Source: Nocardioides sp. SYSU D00065
Lineage (GTDB): Bacteria > Actinomycetota > Actinomycetes > Propionibacteriales > Nocardioidaceae
Assembly: GCF_017916425.1 (NCBI RefSeq)
Contig: NZ_JAFMSX010000004.1
Coordinates: forward strand, 186,001 to 250,000
Length of the DNA: 64,000 bases
Direction: 5' to 3'
In this document: positions 27,331 to 35,294 of the stretch, piece after piece
Numbering within the stretch: the stretch's first letter is position 1
Layout of the letters: the number at the start of each line of letters is the position of its first letter
The notes under the pieces: model-generated
Seen by the model: only the letters and a program-made list of their open reading frames with translations
What the model was told of the DNA's origin: nothing
Database searches by the model: none
Position numbers and translations under genes: made by a program

Positions 27331-28391
27331 GAGACGCTCCGGTGCTCGGTCATCGCCGGCGCCCGGTCCCCGACGACGAGGACCTTGACCTGATCCGCGG
27401 CACCGACCGCAGCGAAGGCGCGTGCCGCCTCATGCAGGGGAAAGCGGCCGGTGACGAGGTCCTCTGCGGAGACGAGCCCGGCGGCGACGTGCGCAATCGC
27501 GGCTTCGAAGTCGGCGCGCGTGTAAGTGATCGCCCCCTGCAGCCGGACCTCGTACTCCTGCAGTCGCGGCAGGTCAACCTCGACCGGCCTCCGGGCACCG
27601 CCGACGACGACGACCGTGCCGCCCTTGAGCGCCATCGTGATCGATGCCGCGACGGTGGCCGCCCCGGCGACGCAGTCGAAGACCACGTCCGCGCTCTCTC
27701 CGAGCGCGTCGCGGGCGGCCGTGGCCACGTCGCCGTCGGCGTCCAGCACCGCGTCGGCGCCGAGACGCACCGCGAGGCTCCGCTTGGGAGCAAGCGGGTC
27801 GACCACGACGACCTGTCGCGGGCCGTGGCTACGCGCCACGGCGAGCGTCAGTAGCCCGATGGTGCCAGCTCCGACGACCACTACGCTGCGCCCGGCCAGT
27901 GGGCCGGCCAGTCGTACGGCGTGGCAGGCAGTGGCCAGCGGCTCGATCAGCGCTGCGTCCAGGTCTGACACCGACGCGGGCACGCGGTGCAGGCGGTCGA
28001 CGGGCACCACGAACTGGTCGGCCATGCCGCCCTCCGTGAAGCCGCAGCCGAAGAAGTCGAGTCGCTCGCACACGTTCTCCCGCCCGCCACGGCAGGTCTT
28101 GCAGTCGCCGCAGGGCAGTGTCGGCTCCACCACCACCCGATCGCCGGGGCGGAGAACGCCGTTGTCGGGGTCGATCTCGTCGACGACCCCCACCACCTCG
28201 TGGCCCGGGTGGTAGGGCGGGGCGAAGAAGGCATGGGTGCCACGCACGCCGGCCGTGTCGGAGCCGCAGACGCCGGCCACGAGGAGACTGACCGATGCCT
28301 CGCCGCTGCTGCGCGGCGCGCGCGGCGCGTCGACGACGTCTATGGCGCCGGGGGCGGTGACGACCACGCGTCGTCGGGTGGGAGCGGCCAT
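27327..28391 (-). CDS. Zinc-dependent alcohol/polyol dehydrogenase
   Basis: A 354-residue medium-chain dehydrogenase. CGSDTAGVRG and GHEVVGVVD give the catalytic zinc site, CGDCKTCRGGRENVC (about 95-109) the structural zinc, and VVGAGTIGLL (about 170-179) the NAD(P) fold. It resembles sorbitol, threonine and galactitol dehydrogenases, so oxidation of a polyol or sugar hydroxyl is expected. ATG 28391 has GAAGGA just upstream. It is separated from the binding-protein gene by a strong hairpin, so its expression is probably lower than that of the transporter. Confidence 0.84.
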   Translation of the reverse strand: MAAPTRRRVVVTAPGAIDVVDAPRAPRSSGEASVSLLVAGVCGSDTAGVRGTHAFFAPPYHPGHEVVGVVDEIDPDNGVLRPGDRVVVEPTLPCGDCKTCRGGRENVCERLDFFGCGFTEGGMADQFVVPVDRLHRVPASVSDLDAALIEPLATACHAVRLAGPLAGRSVVVVGAGTIGLLTLAVARSHGPRQVVVVDPLAPKRSLAVRLGADAVLDADGDVATAARDALGESADVVFDCVAGAATVAASITMALKGGTVVVVGGARRPVEVDLPRLQEYEVRLQGAITYTRADFEAAIAHVAAGLVSAEDLVTGRFPLHEAARAFAAVGAADQVKVLVVGDRAPAMTEHRSVS

Positions 28392-28430
28392 GTCCTTCTC
28401 TTTCTCGGTGGGTCGGTGGGTGCTGGCTGA

Positions 28431-28462
28431 CCGGGGGCCCGGTGTGTCTCCCGGGCCCCCGG
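28431..28462 (-). terminator. GC-rich hairpin after the binding-protein gene (attenuator-like)
   Basis: Arms CCGGGGGCCCGG (28431-28442) and CCGGGCCCCCGG (28451-28462) are fully complementary around an 8-base loop, starting 4 bp past the binding-protein stop. No T-run follows, and the next gene on the same strand begins 40 bp later, so it more likely stabilises the upstream message and reduces read-through than stops it outright. Confidence 0.65.
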
Positions 28463-28466
28463 GAGG

Positions 28467-29525
28467 TCACTCGCCGGGAAGGTTCTCGTTGGACAGGTCG
28501 CACTCCTCGACCGACGTGCAGGCGTCGAGGTTGTCGTCCACGAGGTCGGGCAGCGTCTCGACGAAGGCGTCGGACTCGGTCATCACGTGCTTCATGTAGG
28601 CGTCGACGTTCTCCTTCGTCACCTCGCGCATCGTGTACGGGTACTCAGGCATCACGTCCTCGCCCTCGAGCAGGCGCAGGGTCACCGCGAGGCCGGTGGC
28701 GAGCTCGACGCGCCCGTGCTGGAGCATCGTGCCGACGAAGTCGCCGTCCTTGACGGCCTGGAGACCGTCAGCCACGCCGTCGACGCCGGTGATCGGGATC
28801 GACTCGCCGGCCTCGGTCATGGCCTGGAGCGCCCCGAGCCCCGGGTCGTCGCCGCAGGAGGCGACGCCGTCGATCTGGTCGAAGGCGGTCAGCCAGTTCT
28901 TCATCCGGGCGGCGCCTTCGGGACGGCCGTTGTTCGCGGCCTCACCCTTGGCGATCACCTCGATGTCGGGGTACTCCGCGAAGACCTTCTCCATGCCGGC
29001 GGTGCGCGCCAGCTCGTAGGAGCTGCCCAGCACGCACTGCAGGATCACGACATCTCCCTTGCCCCCGAGGTGCTCGGCGAGCATGCGGGCGTTGCCGGCC
29101 CCGGCAGCCTCGTCGTCGGGCACGACGGAGGAGGCCAGCAGGTCGGTCTCCTTGATCGTGGTGTTGACCGCGACTACCGGGATGTCGGCTGCCTGCGCCT
29201 GCGCGAGCTGCGGGGAGAGCGAGTCGTACTGGACCGGCACGATGATGATCGCGTCGACACCCGCGGTGATCATCTGCTCGACCTGGTTGGCCTGGGTGTT
29301 CACGTCGCCGTCGGCGGAGTTCCAGAGCAGGTCGATGCCGCGGGCGTCGGCGTACGCCTCCATCCCTTCACGACCCTGGTTGATGAAGTTGCCCTCGCCG
29401 TAGACGGTGACACCCACGCGGTACCCGCCGTCGGAGCTCTCGGAGCCGCTCGCCCCGCAGGCTGCGGCGCCGAGGAGGAGACCAGATGCGGCGATTGCGG
29501 CCGCTAGTCGCTGGGTTTTGGGCAT
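28467..29525 (-). CDS. RbsB-like sugar-binding lipoprotein of an ABC importer
   Basis: A 352-residue periplasmic-binding-protein-like lipoprotein. The N-terminus has a signal peptide ending in a lipobox LGAAAC with the modified cysteine at C23, so it is anchored on the outside of the membrane. The mature part is a type I fold related to ribose/allose-binding proteins (WNSADGDVNTQANQVEQMI, ITGVDGVADGLQAV). AAAGGA lies six bases before ATG 29525. It is the substrate receptor for the permease and ATPase encoded upstream. Ligand unknown; the family binds pentoses, hexoses, polyols and autoinducer-2. Confidence 0.88.
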   Translation of the reverse strand: MPKTQRLAAAIAASGLLLGAAACGASGSESSDGGYRVGVTVYGEGNFINQGREGMEAYADARGIDLLWNSADGDVNTQANQVEQMITAGVDAIIIVPVQYDSLSPQLAQAQAADIPVVAVNTTIKETDLLASSVVPDDEAAGAGNARMLAEHLGGKGDVVILQCVLGSSYELARTAGMEKVFAEYPDIEVIAKGEAANNGRPEGAARMKNWLTAFDQIDGVASCGDDPGLGALQAMTEAGESIPITGVDGVADGLQAVKDGDFVGTMLQHGRVELATGLAVTLRLLEGEDVMPEYPYTMREVTKENVDAYMKHVMTESDAFVETLPDLVDDNLDACTSVEECDLSNENLPGE

Positions 29526-29600
29526 GACGATTCCTTTCGAGAACCTTCGGAGGAGTGAGAGGGGTGAGCAGACTGGGCGGCGCTCGAGGGCGCCGCGGAA

Positions 29601-30608
29601 TCAGGGCAGCTTGCGCGTGACGAAGACGTCGATGGCCACGGCCATCGCGATCAGCGCGCCGACGATGACGTCCTGCCAGTAGGAGGGGACGAGGAGGATG
29701 TCCAAGCCGTTGTTGAGCATCTGGATCAGCAGCAGGCCGACCGCGGTGCCCCACATGGTGCCGCGGCCGCCCATCAGGCTCGCTCCCCCAATCACCACCG
29801 CGGCGATGGCGTCGAGCTCGTAGCCCGATCCCAGCGTCGGTGCCCCGCTCTGGACCCGCGAGGACAGCAGCACGCCGGAGAGCCCCGCCAGCAGGCCGGA
29901 GATGGCGTAGACGCTGAAGAGGACGCTTCGCACGTTGATCCCCGCGATCTGCGCGGCCACCCGGTTGCCGCCGACCGCATAGATGCGGGTGCCGTACGTC
30001 GTGCGCCGGATGATGATCGTGAGCACCACGAAGCCGGCGATCGCGAACCACACCGGGAGCTGGAAGCCCAACCACTTGGTGTTGGCCAGGTCGCCGTAGC
30101 TCGACGGCAGACCCGTGATGGGCGCACCGTCGCCGACGGCGTACGCCAGACCTGAGGCCGCCGTCAGGGTGGCCAAGGTGGCGACGAACGGCGGCACGTT
30201 GAGCATCGCGACCAGAAGCCCGTTGACCGATCCGACAGCGAGTCCGACCACCAGGGCGACCGCGACGGCCGTGGCCGCCGAAGAGCCGTTGTCCATGATC
30301 ATCCAGGAGGCCGACATCGCACTGAGCGCGATGGTGGAGCCGACCGAGAGGTCGATGCCGCCGGTGAGGATCACGAGCGTCTGGCCGAACGCGATCAGCG
30401 CGAACGGCGCCGCGGCGATGAGGATCGTCTGCAGGTTCGCCGTGGTCCCGAAGCGGGCGTTCTCGGAGTAGAAGTACAGCGCCGAGAGCAGCACGATCAC
30501 CACCATCGAGTTGCGCACCAGGAACGCCTTCAGGTGTGCGCTGCGCGGCACCCGGGCCTCCCCGGGCGCGGGGGTCACCGGTTGCTCGTCGATCACGGCC
30601 GTGTTCAT
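29601..30608 (-). CDS. RbsC-like sugar ABC transporter permease
   Basis: A 335-residue integral membrane protein with about nine hydrophobic helices beginning near residue 32. The GGIDLSVGSTIALSA segment (about 86-100) and GRGTMWGTAVGLLLIQMLNNG near the C-terminus are characteristic of the RbsC/XylH/AraH family. Only one permease gene is present, so it presumably works as a homodimer. ATG 30608 overlaps the ATPase gene stop (ATGA). It forms the membrane channel for the importer of this operon. Confidence 0.9.
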   Translation of the reverse strand: MNTAVIDEQPVTPAPGEARVPRSAHLKAFLVRNSMVVIVLLSALYFYSENARFGTTANLQTILIAAAPFALIAFGQTLVILTGGIDLSVGSTIALSAMSASWMIMDNGSSAATAVAVALVVGLAVGSVNGLLVAMLNVPPFVATLATLTAASGLAYAVGDGAPITGLPSSYGDLANTKWLGFQLPVWFAIAGFVVLTIIIRRTTYGTRIYAVGGNRVAAQIAGINVRSVLFSVYAISGLLAGLSGVLLSSRVQSGAPTLGSGYELDAIAAVVIGGASLMGGRGTMWGTAVGLLLIQMLNNGLDILLVPSYWQDVIVGALIAMAVAIDVFVTRKLP

Positions 30609-32146
30609 GCGAAGCTCCTCGTAGTCATGCCGGAGGCGAGGCGGAAGATGTGGTCCTGGACATCGGGATGGCGCAGCGCGGCGCCGCTGAGCTCGCCGGC
30701 GATCTGCCCGTCGCGCACGACGAGGACCCGGTGCGCCAGCCCGAGGACCTCTGTCATGTCGGAGGAGGCCATCAGCACCGCCATCCCCCGCGAGGCGAGC
30801 TCAGTGATCGCGCGGTATATCTCGCCGCGAGCGCCCACGTCGACACCTCGGGTGGGCTCGTCGAGCAGCAGGACCTTGACGTCGCCGGTGAGCCACTTGC
30901 CCAGGACGACCTTCTGCTGGTTGCCGCCCGAGAGGTTGCGCACGGCGGGGTTGTCGCTGGCTGAGCGGAGCCGGACAGTGCTCATCGCGTCATGGGCGGC
31001 GCCCCGAGCCTTGCGCCGGTGGAGCCAGCCCAGCGTGGAGAACGTCGCAAGATGGGGAAGGACGACGTTCTCGACGACGCTCATGCCCAGCACGACGCCG
31101 CCGACCTTGCGGTCCTCGGGCACGAGTGCCATGCCGCGGGCGATGGCGGCCTTGGGACCGGACCCGCGCACGTCGTGACCAGCCACGGTGACGGTGCCGC
31201 TCGCGGGCCGTCGGACACCCATCAGAGCCTCGAGCAGCTCGGTGCGCCCGGCACCCACGAGGCCGGCCAGCGCGACGATCTCGCCAGGGCGGGCCTCGAG
31301 GTCGACGGGGGGCTCGTCCTTGTCCAGGCGCAGTCCGGTGACGCGGAGCACCGGCTCGTCCTGGGGCGTGCCGCGCTCGGGGAAGAGCTCGCCGAGCTCG
31401 CGTCCGATCATCGCCGAGACGATCCCGTCGTCGGTGATGTCGTCGAGCGCCTCATCACGGGTCAGCACCCCGTCACGCAGCACCACCACCCGGTCGGCGA
31501 GGGCCCGGATCTCGGCCATCTTGTGCGTCGTGTAGACCATCGCGACACCTTTCTGCTTGAGGCGTTCGACGACGTCGTAGAGCCGCTCGACCTCACGCTC
31601 GGAGATCGCCGACGTGGGCTCGTCCAGCAACAGCACCTTGCTGCCGGAGGAGGAGTTCTTGACGATCTCGACGATCTGCTGCAGCGCGACGCTCAGACGT
31701 CGCATCGGGATGCCGGGGTCGATGTCGACCCCGAACTCCTCCAGCAGTCCGCGGGCCCGCGAGCGCATCGACCGCCGGTCGAGCGTGCCGACACGCGACG
31801 TGAGCTCGCGACCGAGGAAGATGTTCTCGTAGACGGTCATGTCCAGCACCGGCGCCAGCTCCTGCGGCACGATCGCCACTCCGGCGGCGTGCGCGGCGCG
31901 CACCGACGTGGGGCGGGCGCCCCCTTCGACCTCGACGTAGCCGCCGTCGGCGCGGAGCTGTCCGGCGATGATCTTGATCAGCGTCGACTTCCCGGCACCA
32001 TTCTCCCCAGCGAGGGCGGTCACCTCCCCGCGACGCAGGCCCAGGGAGACCCCGCGCAGAACCGGGACGCCACCGAAGGACTTGGTCAGGTCGCGGACGT
32101 CGACCACGACGTGTGGTCTGGCCGGCGCCGTGGCGCTCGTCACCAT
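30605..32146 (-). CDS. RbsA-like sugar ABC transporter ATP-binding protein
   Basis: A 513-residue protein with two fused ABC domains. The first has a full Walker A, GENGAGKST at about 46-54, and LLLDEPTSAI; the second has the degenerate GLVGAGRTELLE and a complete LSGGNQQKV signature with LLLDEPTRGVD. This asymmetric pair is typical of RbsA/MglA/XylG. It powers uptake of the operon's sugar on the cytoplasmic face. ATG 32146 overlaps the end of the SDR gene. Confidence 0.91.
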   Translation of the reverse strand: MVTSATAPARPHVVVDVRDLTKSFGGVPVLRGVSLGLRRGEVTALAGENGAGKSTLIKIIAGQLRADGGYVEVEGGARPTSVRAAHAAGVAIVPQELAPVLDMTVYENIFLGRELTSRVGTLDRRSMRSRARGLLEEFGVDIDPGIPMRRLSVALQQIVEIVKNSSSGSKVLLLDEPTSAISEREVERLYDVVERLKQKGVAMVYTTHKMAEIRALADRVVVLRDGVLTRDEALDDITDDGIVSAMIGRELGELFPERGTPQDEPVLRVTGLRLDKDEPPVDLEARPGEIVALAGLVGAGRTELLEALMGVRRPASGTVTVAGHDVRGSGPKAAIARGMALVPEDRKVGGVVLGMSVVENVVLPHLATFSTLGWLHRRKARGAAHDAMSTVRLRSASDNPAVRNLSGGNQQKVVLGKWLTGDVKVLLLDEPTRGVDVGARGEIYRAITELASRGMAVLMASSDMTEVLGLAHRVLVVRDGQIAGELSGAALRHPDVQDHIFRLASGMTTRSFA

Positions 32147-32895
32147 GCGAGGTAGCCGCCGTCGACGGGAACGACGGCGCCGGTCATGTAGGACGCGGCG
32201 TCGGTGGCCAGGAACCCGATCACGGAGGCCACCTCCTCGACCCGGGCCAGGCGGCCCATCGGGGTCATCGCGGTCCAGCGCTCGCGCCAGTCCGGGGGAA
32301 GGCCCCCGAGCAGATCGGTGTCCACGAATCCGGGGGCGACGGCGTTCACGCGCACGCCTGCTCCGGCGAGCTCGACGGCGAGGCAGCGGACGATCAGGTG
32401 AACGGCACCCTTGGACGCGTTGTAGGCGGTCTGTGCCTGAGGTGTGTTGGCGATCTCCCCGCTGATCGAGCCGACCGCGACGATGGTACTGCCCGGAGCC
32501 ATCCGCTTGGCCGCCTCACGCGCACACCAGAACGTGCCGTTGGTGTTGACGTCGAGCACCCGTTGCCAGTCGTCGGGAGCGACCTCGAGGGACGAGCCGT
32601 GCAGGGCCACGCCCGCCGAGGTGACCAGCACGTCCAGGGAGCCTGAGCCGGTCAGGACGACGTCGAAGGCCGCGGACACCGCGTCGACGTCAGTGACGTC
32701 CACCTGCATGAACTCGGCTTCGACCCCACCGGCTGCCAGCGACTCGACCGCCTCGGCCCCGGCCTGCTCGCGAACGTCCCAGATCACGCACCGCGCCCCC
32801 AGGGACGCCAGCTCGCGCGTCACAGCGAGTCCGATCCCCTGAGCTCCACCGGTGATCACGGCGGTCCTACCTCGAAGCGTCAGATTCGCGAGCAC
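32140..32895 (-). CDS. Short-chain dehydrogenase/reductase
   Basis: A 251-residue SDR. TGGAQGIG (about 15-22) binds the cofactor, NTPQAQ leads into the active-site YNASK (Y and K of the YxxxK motif, near 150-154), and TSAGVAL contains the structural asparagine-equivalent region. I chose GTG 32895, with GGAGG five bases upstream, rather than a longer form. It is the promoter-proximal gene of the carbohydrate operon, so it probably catalyses an early oxidation of the imported polyol or sugar. Confidence 0.86.
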   Translation of the reverse strand: MLANLTLRGRTAVITGGAQGIGLAVTRELASLGARCVIWDVREQAGAEAVESLAAGGVEAEFMQVDVTDVDAVSAAFDVVLTGSGSLDVLVTSAGVALHGSSLEVAPDDWQRVLDVNTNGTFWCAREAAKRMAPGSTIVAVGSISGEIANTPQAQTAYNASKGAVHLIVRCLAVELAGAGVRVNAVAPGFVDTDLLGGLPPDWRERWTAMTPMGRLARVEEVASVIGFLATDAASYMTGAVVPVDGGYLAW

Positions 32896-32974
32896 GGCTA
32901 CCTCCACGGCGTCGAACGAATGGGTGGGTGGGCGAGGACGAACGTGACGACTGCCCGTGTCGACCATCACACAG

Positions 32975-33044
32975 GTTGTACGTACAGGATGTCAACAGGA
33001 CTGGCGGAACTTTGCCAATCCGATCGCCACCCTAGGCGTACAAC
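32975..33044. promoter_or_regulatory. Candidate GntR operator pair in the divergent promoter region
   Basis: The 227-bp gap between the SDR operon and the GntR gene has GTTGTACG at 32975-32982, extended into the perfect palindrome TGTACGTACA (32977-32986), and the inverted copy CGTACAAC at 33037-33044. GntR/UTRA regulators typically bind short inverted repeats with this GTnnAC character near their own promoter. The placement would let the regulator control both directions. Prediction only. Confidence 0.5.
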
Positions 33045-33122
33045 GGGCGCGCCACCGTGGATCTCTTGTGATCGTGCGCGGACAACCGGGCTGGACACGA
33101 AAGCCTGTTAGGTTCTCATGAC

Positions 33123-33923
33123 ATGGGAACAGGTATTGATCGCACGTCTCCGTTGCCGTTCTACTACCAACTGAAGGAACTCCTCGCAGCGGAGATCCGG
33201 CACAGCGCCCTGCCGGCGGGGTCCCGCCTGCCAGGAGACCGGGAGCTCTGCGAGACGTACGGCCTGTCGCGAACCGTCGTGCGCCAAGCGCTCTCCGAGC
33301 TGGAGCTCGAGGGGCTCATCGAGCGGATCAAGGGCCGTGGCACCTTCGTCGCCTCGCCGAAGACAGCAGAGGGACTCGTGCAGTCGCTCACCGGCCTCTA
33401 CGAGGACGTGGCGGCGCGTGGCGGTCACCTGCGCAGCGTCGTCCACCGGCTCGACCTGGTTCCGGCCAGCGACCCGATCAGCCGCGACCTGGACCTGGCG
33501 CCTGGCACCCCCGTCATCGCGATCGAGCGCCTGCGACTCGTCGACGACAAGCCGTGGGTCTACACGATCACCCACCTCCCCTACGATCTTGCGCCGGGCC
33601 TGCTCAACGAGGACCTCTCCGAGCAGTCGCTCTACCGGCTGCTCGAGGACGAGTACCAGGTCCGGCTCGCCCGAGGCCGTCGCTCCGTCGAAGCCAGCAC
33701 CGCCAACCTGCACCTCTCCGAGGAGCTCGGGATCCCGGTGGGTGCCCCAGTACTGGTGCTCCGCAGCATCAGCGTGGACGAGCGGGATCGGCCCGTGGAG
33801 ACCTTCGTGGCCTTCCACCGTGGCGACAGCAGCCGCTTCGAGGTCGAGCTGGGACGCTCGGGGGCCGAACCGGTGCGTCCATTGATGCGGCTCACGCGCG
33901 GATCCACGGTGCCGACCACCTGA
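33123..33923 (+). CDS. GntR-family transcriptional regulator with UTRA ligand domain
   Basis: A 266-residue regulator. Residues about 10-80 form the winged helix (SRLPGDRELCETYGLSRTVVRQAL is the helix-turn-helix, then GRGTFVA), and about 95-245 the UTRA effector-binding domain found in HutC-subfamily members. It is transcribed away from the catabolic operon and is almost certainly its local repressor, released by a sugar phosphate or pathway intermediate. There is no clear ribosome binding site; TAGGTT at 33110-33115 lies so close to the start that a leaderless or very short leader message is possible. Confidence 0.85.
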   Translation: MGTGIDRTSPLPFYYQLKELLAAEIRHSALPAGSRLPGDRELCETYGLSRTVVRQALSELELEGLIERIKGRGTFVASPKTAEGLVQSLTGLYEDVAARGGHLRSVVHRLDLVPASDPISRDLDLAPGTPVIAIERLRLVDDKPWVYTITHLPYDLAPGLLNEDLSEQSLYRLLEDEYQVRLARGRRSVEASTANLHLSEELGIPVGAPVLVLRSISVDERDRPVETFVAFHRGDSSRFEVELGRSGAEPVRPLMRLTRGSTVPTT

Positions 33924-34303
33924 ATGGACGCCGTGCCAGGACCCTCGAGTCCGCATGTGCACAACGATGAGCAGCCCGAGCCGCGGCGTGGCGGCGTACC
34001 TCGACATGTACCGCATGCGGTGACGTGCATCGAGCCGCCCGCAAGCGGAACCTAGAACGGATCGACCCGCAACTCGCGGGCTGGTACGCGCGTCACACAT
34101 CTACGGCCTGCAGACGGAGGCCGGCGTGGGCCCGGCCGCCGCCTTCCCGTCAAGAACGAGGTGTCCGTCCCGCACCAGGATCGGACGCAAGTCCTCCTCT
34201 CCCCCGCGACTCGACTTAGAGAGGTAGCGCCACAAGCAACGCTCTGCCCGGTGTCGTCCTCGCAACCTCGTCGATTCGCTCAACGCTCGCAGTGGTGGCC
34301 GGC
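33924..34303. other. Intergenic region with one copy of a direct repeat
   Basis: The 380 bp between the GntR gene and oleD have no gene I can support. The interval holds a ~57-bp sequence (34069-34125) that recurs upstream of the first RTX-like gene. A short minus-strand frame ending ILVRDGHLVLDG looks protein-like but is too short to place, and could be a gene relic. Confidence 0.5.
34069..34125 (+). repeat. Left copy of direct repeat bracketing the ole cluster
   Basis: About 57 bp matching 39167-39225 in the same orientation at roughly 85-88% identity by hand alignment with one short indel; the 3' part CAGACGGAGGCCGGCG is identical in both. It sits 179 bp beyond the oleD stop. Confidence 0.65.
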
Positions 34304-35290
34304 TTAGGCGCGGGTGACCGGAGTCCCGGCGTACCACGCCGATAGGGCCTCGAATCCCGCTTCGAGCCCGACGGTCGGGGCCCACCGCAGCAGCTCGCGG
34401 GTACGGCGCTGGTCGAACCAGTGCGCCGTCGTCAGCTGCTCGGCGAGGAAGCGGGTGATCGGCGGGACGGATGTACGCCCCGTGACCGCCCAGACCCGGT
34501 CGGCGACCGTGCCGGCAGCCACGGCCAGGGGCACCGGGACGTCCCGGCGCGGAGGAGGCACGCCGGCTGCCCGGCACACCCGGTCGAGGATCTCGGCGAC
34601 CGGTCGGGGCTCTCCCCCGCTCACGACGAGCGCCTCGCCGTGGGCGCCCGGTCCGCAGGCGTCGACCGCGGCCACGAGCGCGGCGGCGGCGTCGTCGACG
34701 TACGTGGTGTCGATCAGCGCGGTGCCGCCGCCGATCAGCGGCAGGCGCCCGCTGCGCGCGCGGGACACGAGCCGGGCGACCAGCTGGGTGTCGCCGGGGC
34801 CCCAGACGAGGTGCGGCCGCACGGCCAGCACCGCGAGGTCGGGCCCGTCGGCGGCCAGGGCGAGCACCTCGGCGGCCGCCTTGCTGCGCGAGTAGTGTCC
34901 GCGGGCGTGCTCCGGGTCGGCCGGCTGCGCCCCGTCGCCGACGATCGGCCGGCCGGTGTGCGCCACCGACGGCGACGACACCTGCACGAACCGGCCCACG
35001 CCGGCTGCCCGGGCCGCGGAGACGAGGGTGGCGGTGCCGGTCACGTTGGCGCGCTCGTACGCCTCGCGCGGCCCGACGACGTCCACCTTGGCCGCGAGGT
35101 GGAGGACGGCGTCCTGGCCCCGGACGGCGCGGGCGACCGGCTCGTGGTCGGCGACGTCGCCGAGCACCTCGCGGCAGTCCATCCCCGCGCTGCGGCGCTG
35201 CATCACCGTGACGTCGTCGCCGCGCTCGAGGAGCAGCCCGGCGGCGGTGCGTCCCAGGAGCCCGGAGGCGCCGGTGACCAGGACCTTCAT
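34304..35290 (-). CDS. oleD: OleD-like NAD(P)-dependent reductase/epimerase-fold protein
   Basis: A 328-residue extended SDR. GASGLLGRT (about 7-15) is the cofactor loop and HYSRSKAAAE holds the Y-x3-K catalytic pair. In olefin biosynthesis OleD reduces the 2-alkyl-3-ketoacid made by OleA to the 2-alkyl-3-hydroxyacid using NADPH. The start is ATG 35290, directly after the oleBC stop. The order oleA-oleBC-oleD on one strand makes the assignment strong; alone it could pass for a 3-beta-hydroxysteroid dehydrogenase-like protein. Confidence 0.85.
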   Translation of the reverse strand: MKVLVTGASGLLGRTAAGLLLERGDDVTVMQRRSAGMDCREVLGDVADHEPVARAVRGQDAVLHLAAKVDVVGPREAYERANVTGTATLVSAARAAGVGRFVQVSSPSVAHTGRPIVGDGAQPADPEHARGHYSRSKAAAEVLALAADGPDLAVLAVRPHLVWGPGDTQLVARLVSRARSGRLPLIGGGTALIDTTYVDDAAAALVAAVDACGPGAHGEALVVSGGEPRPVAEILDRVCRAAGVPPPRRDVPVPLAVAAGTVADRVWAVTGRTSVPPITRFLAEQLTTAHWFDQRRTRELLRWAPTVGLEAGFEALSAWYAGTPVTRA

Positions 35291-35294
35291 GCGC

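Noticed and set aside
34101..34303. Minus-strand fragment ending ILVRDGHLVLDG, resembling an amidohydrolase start
   Set aside because: Too short, and no continuation could be found in any frame; mentioned only as a possible relic.
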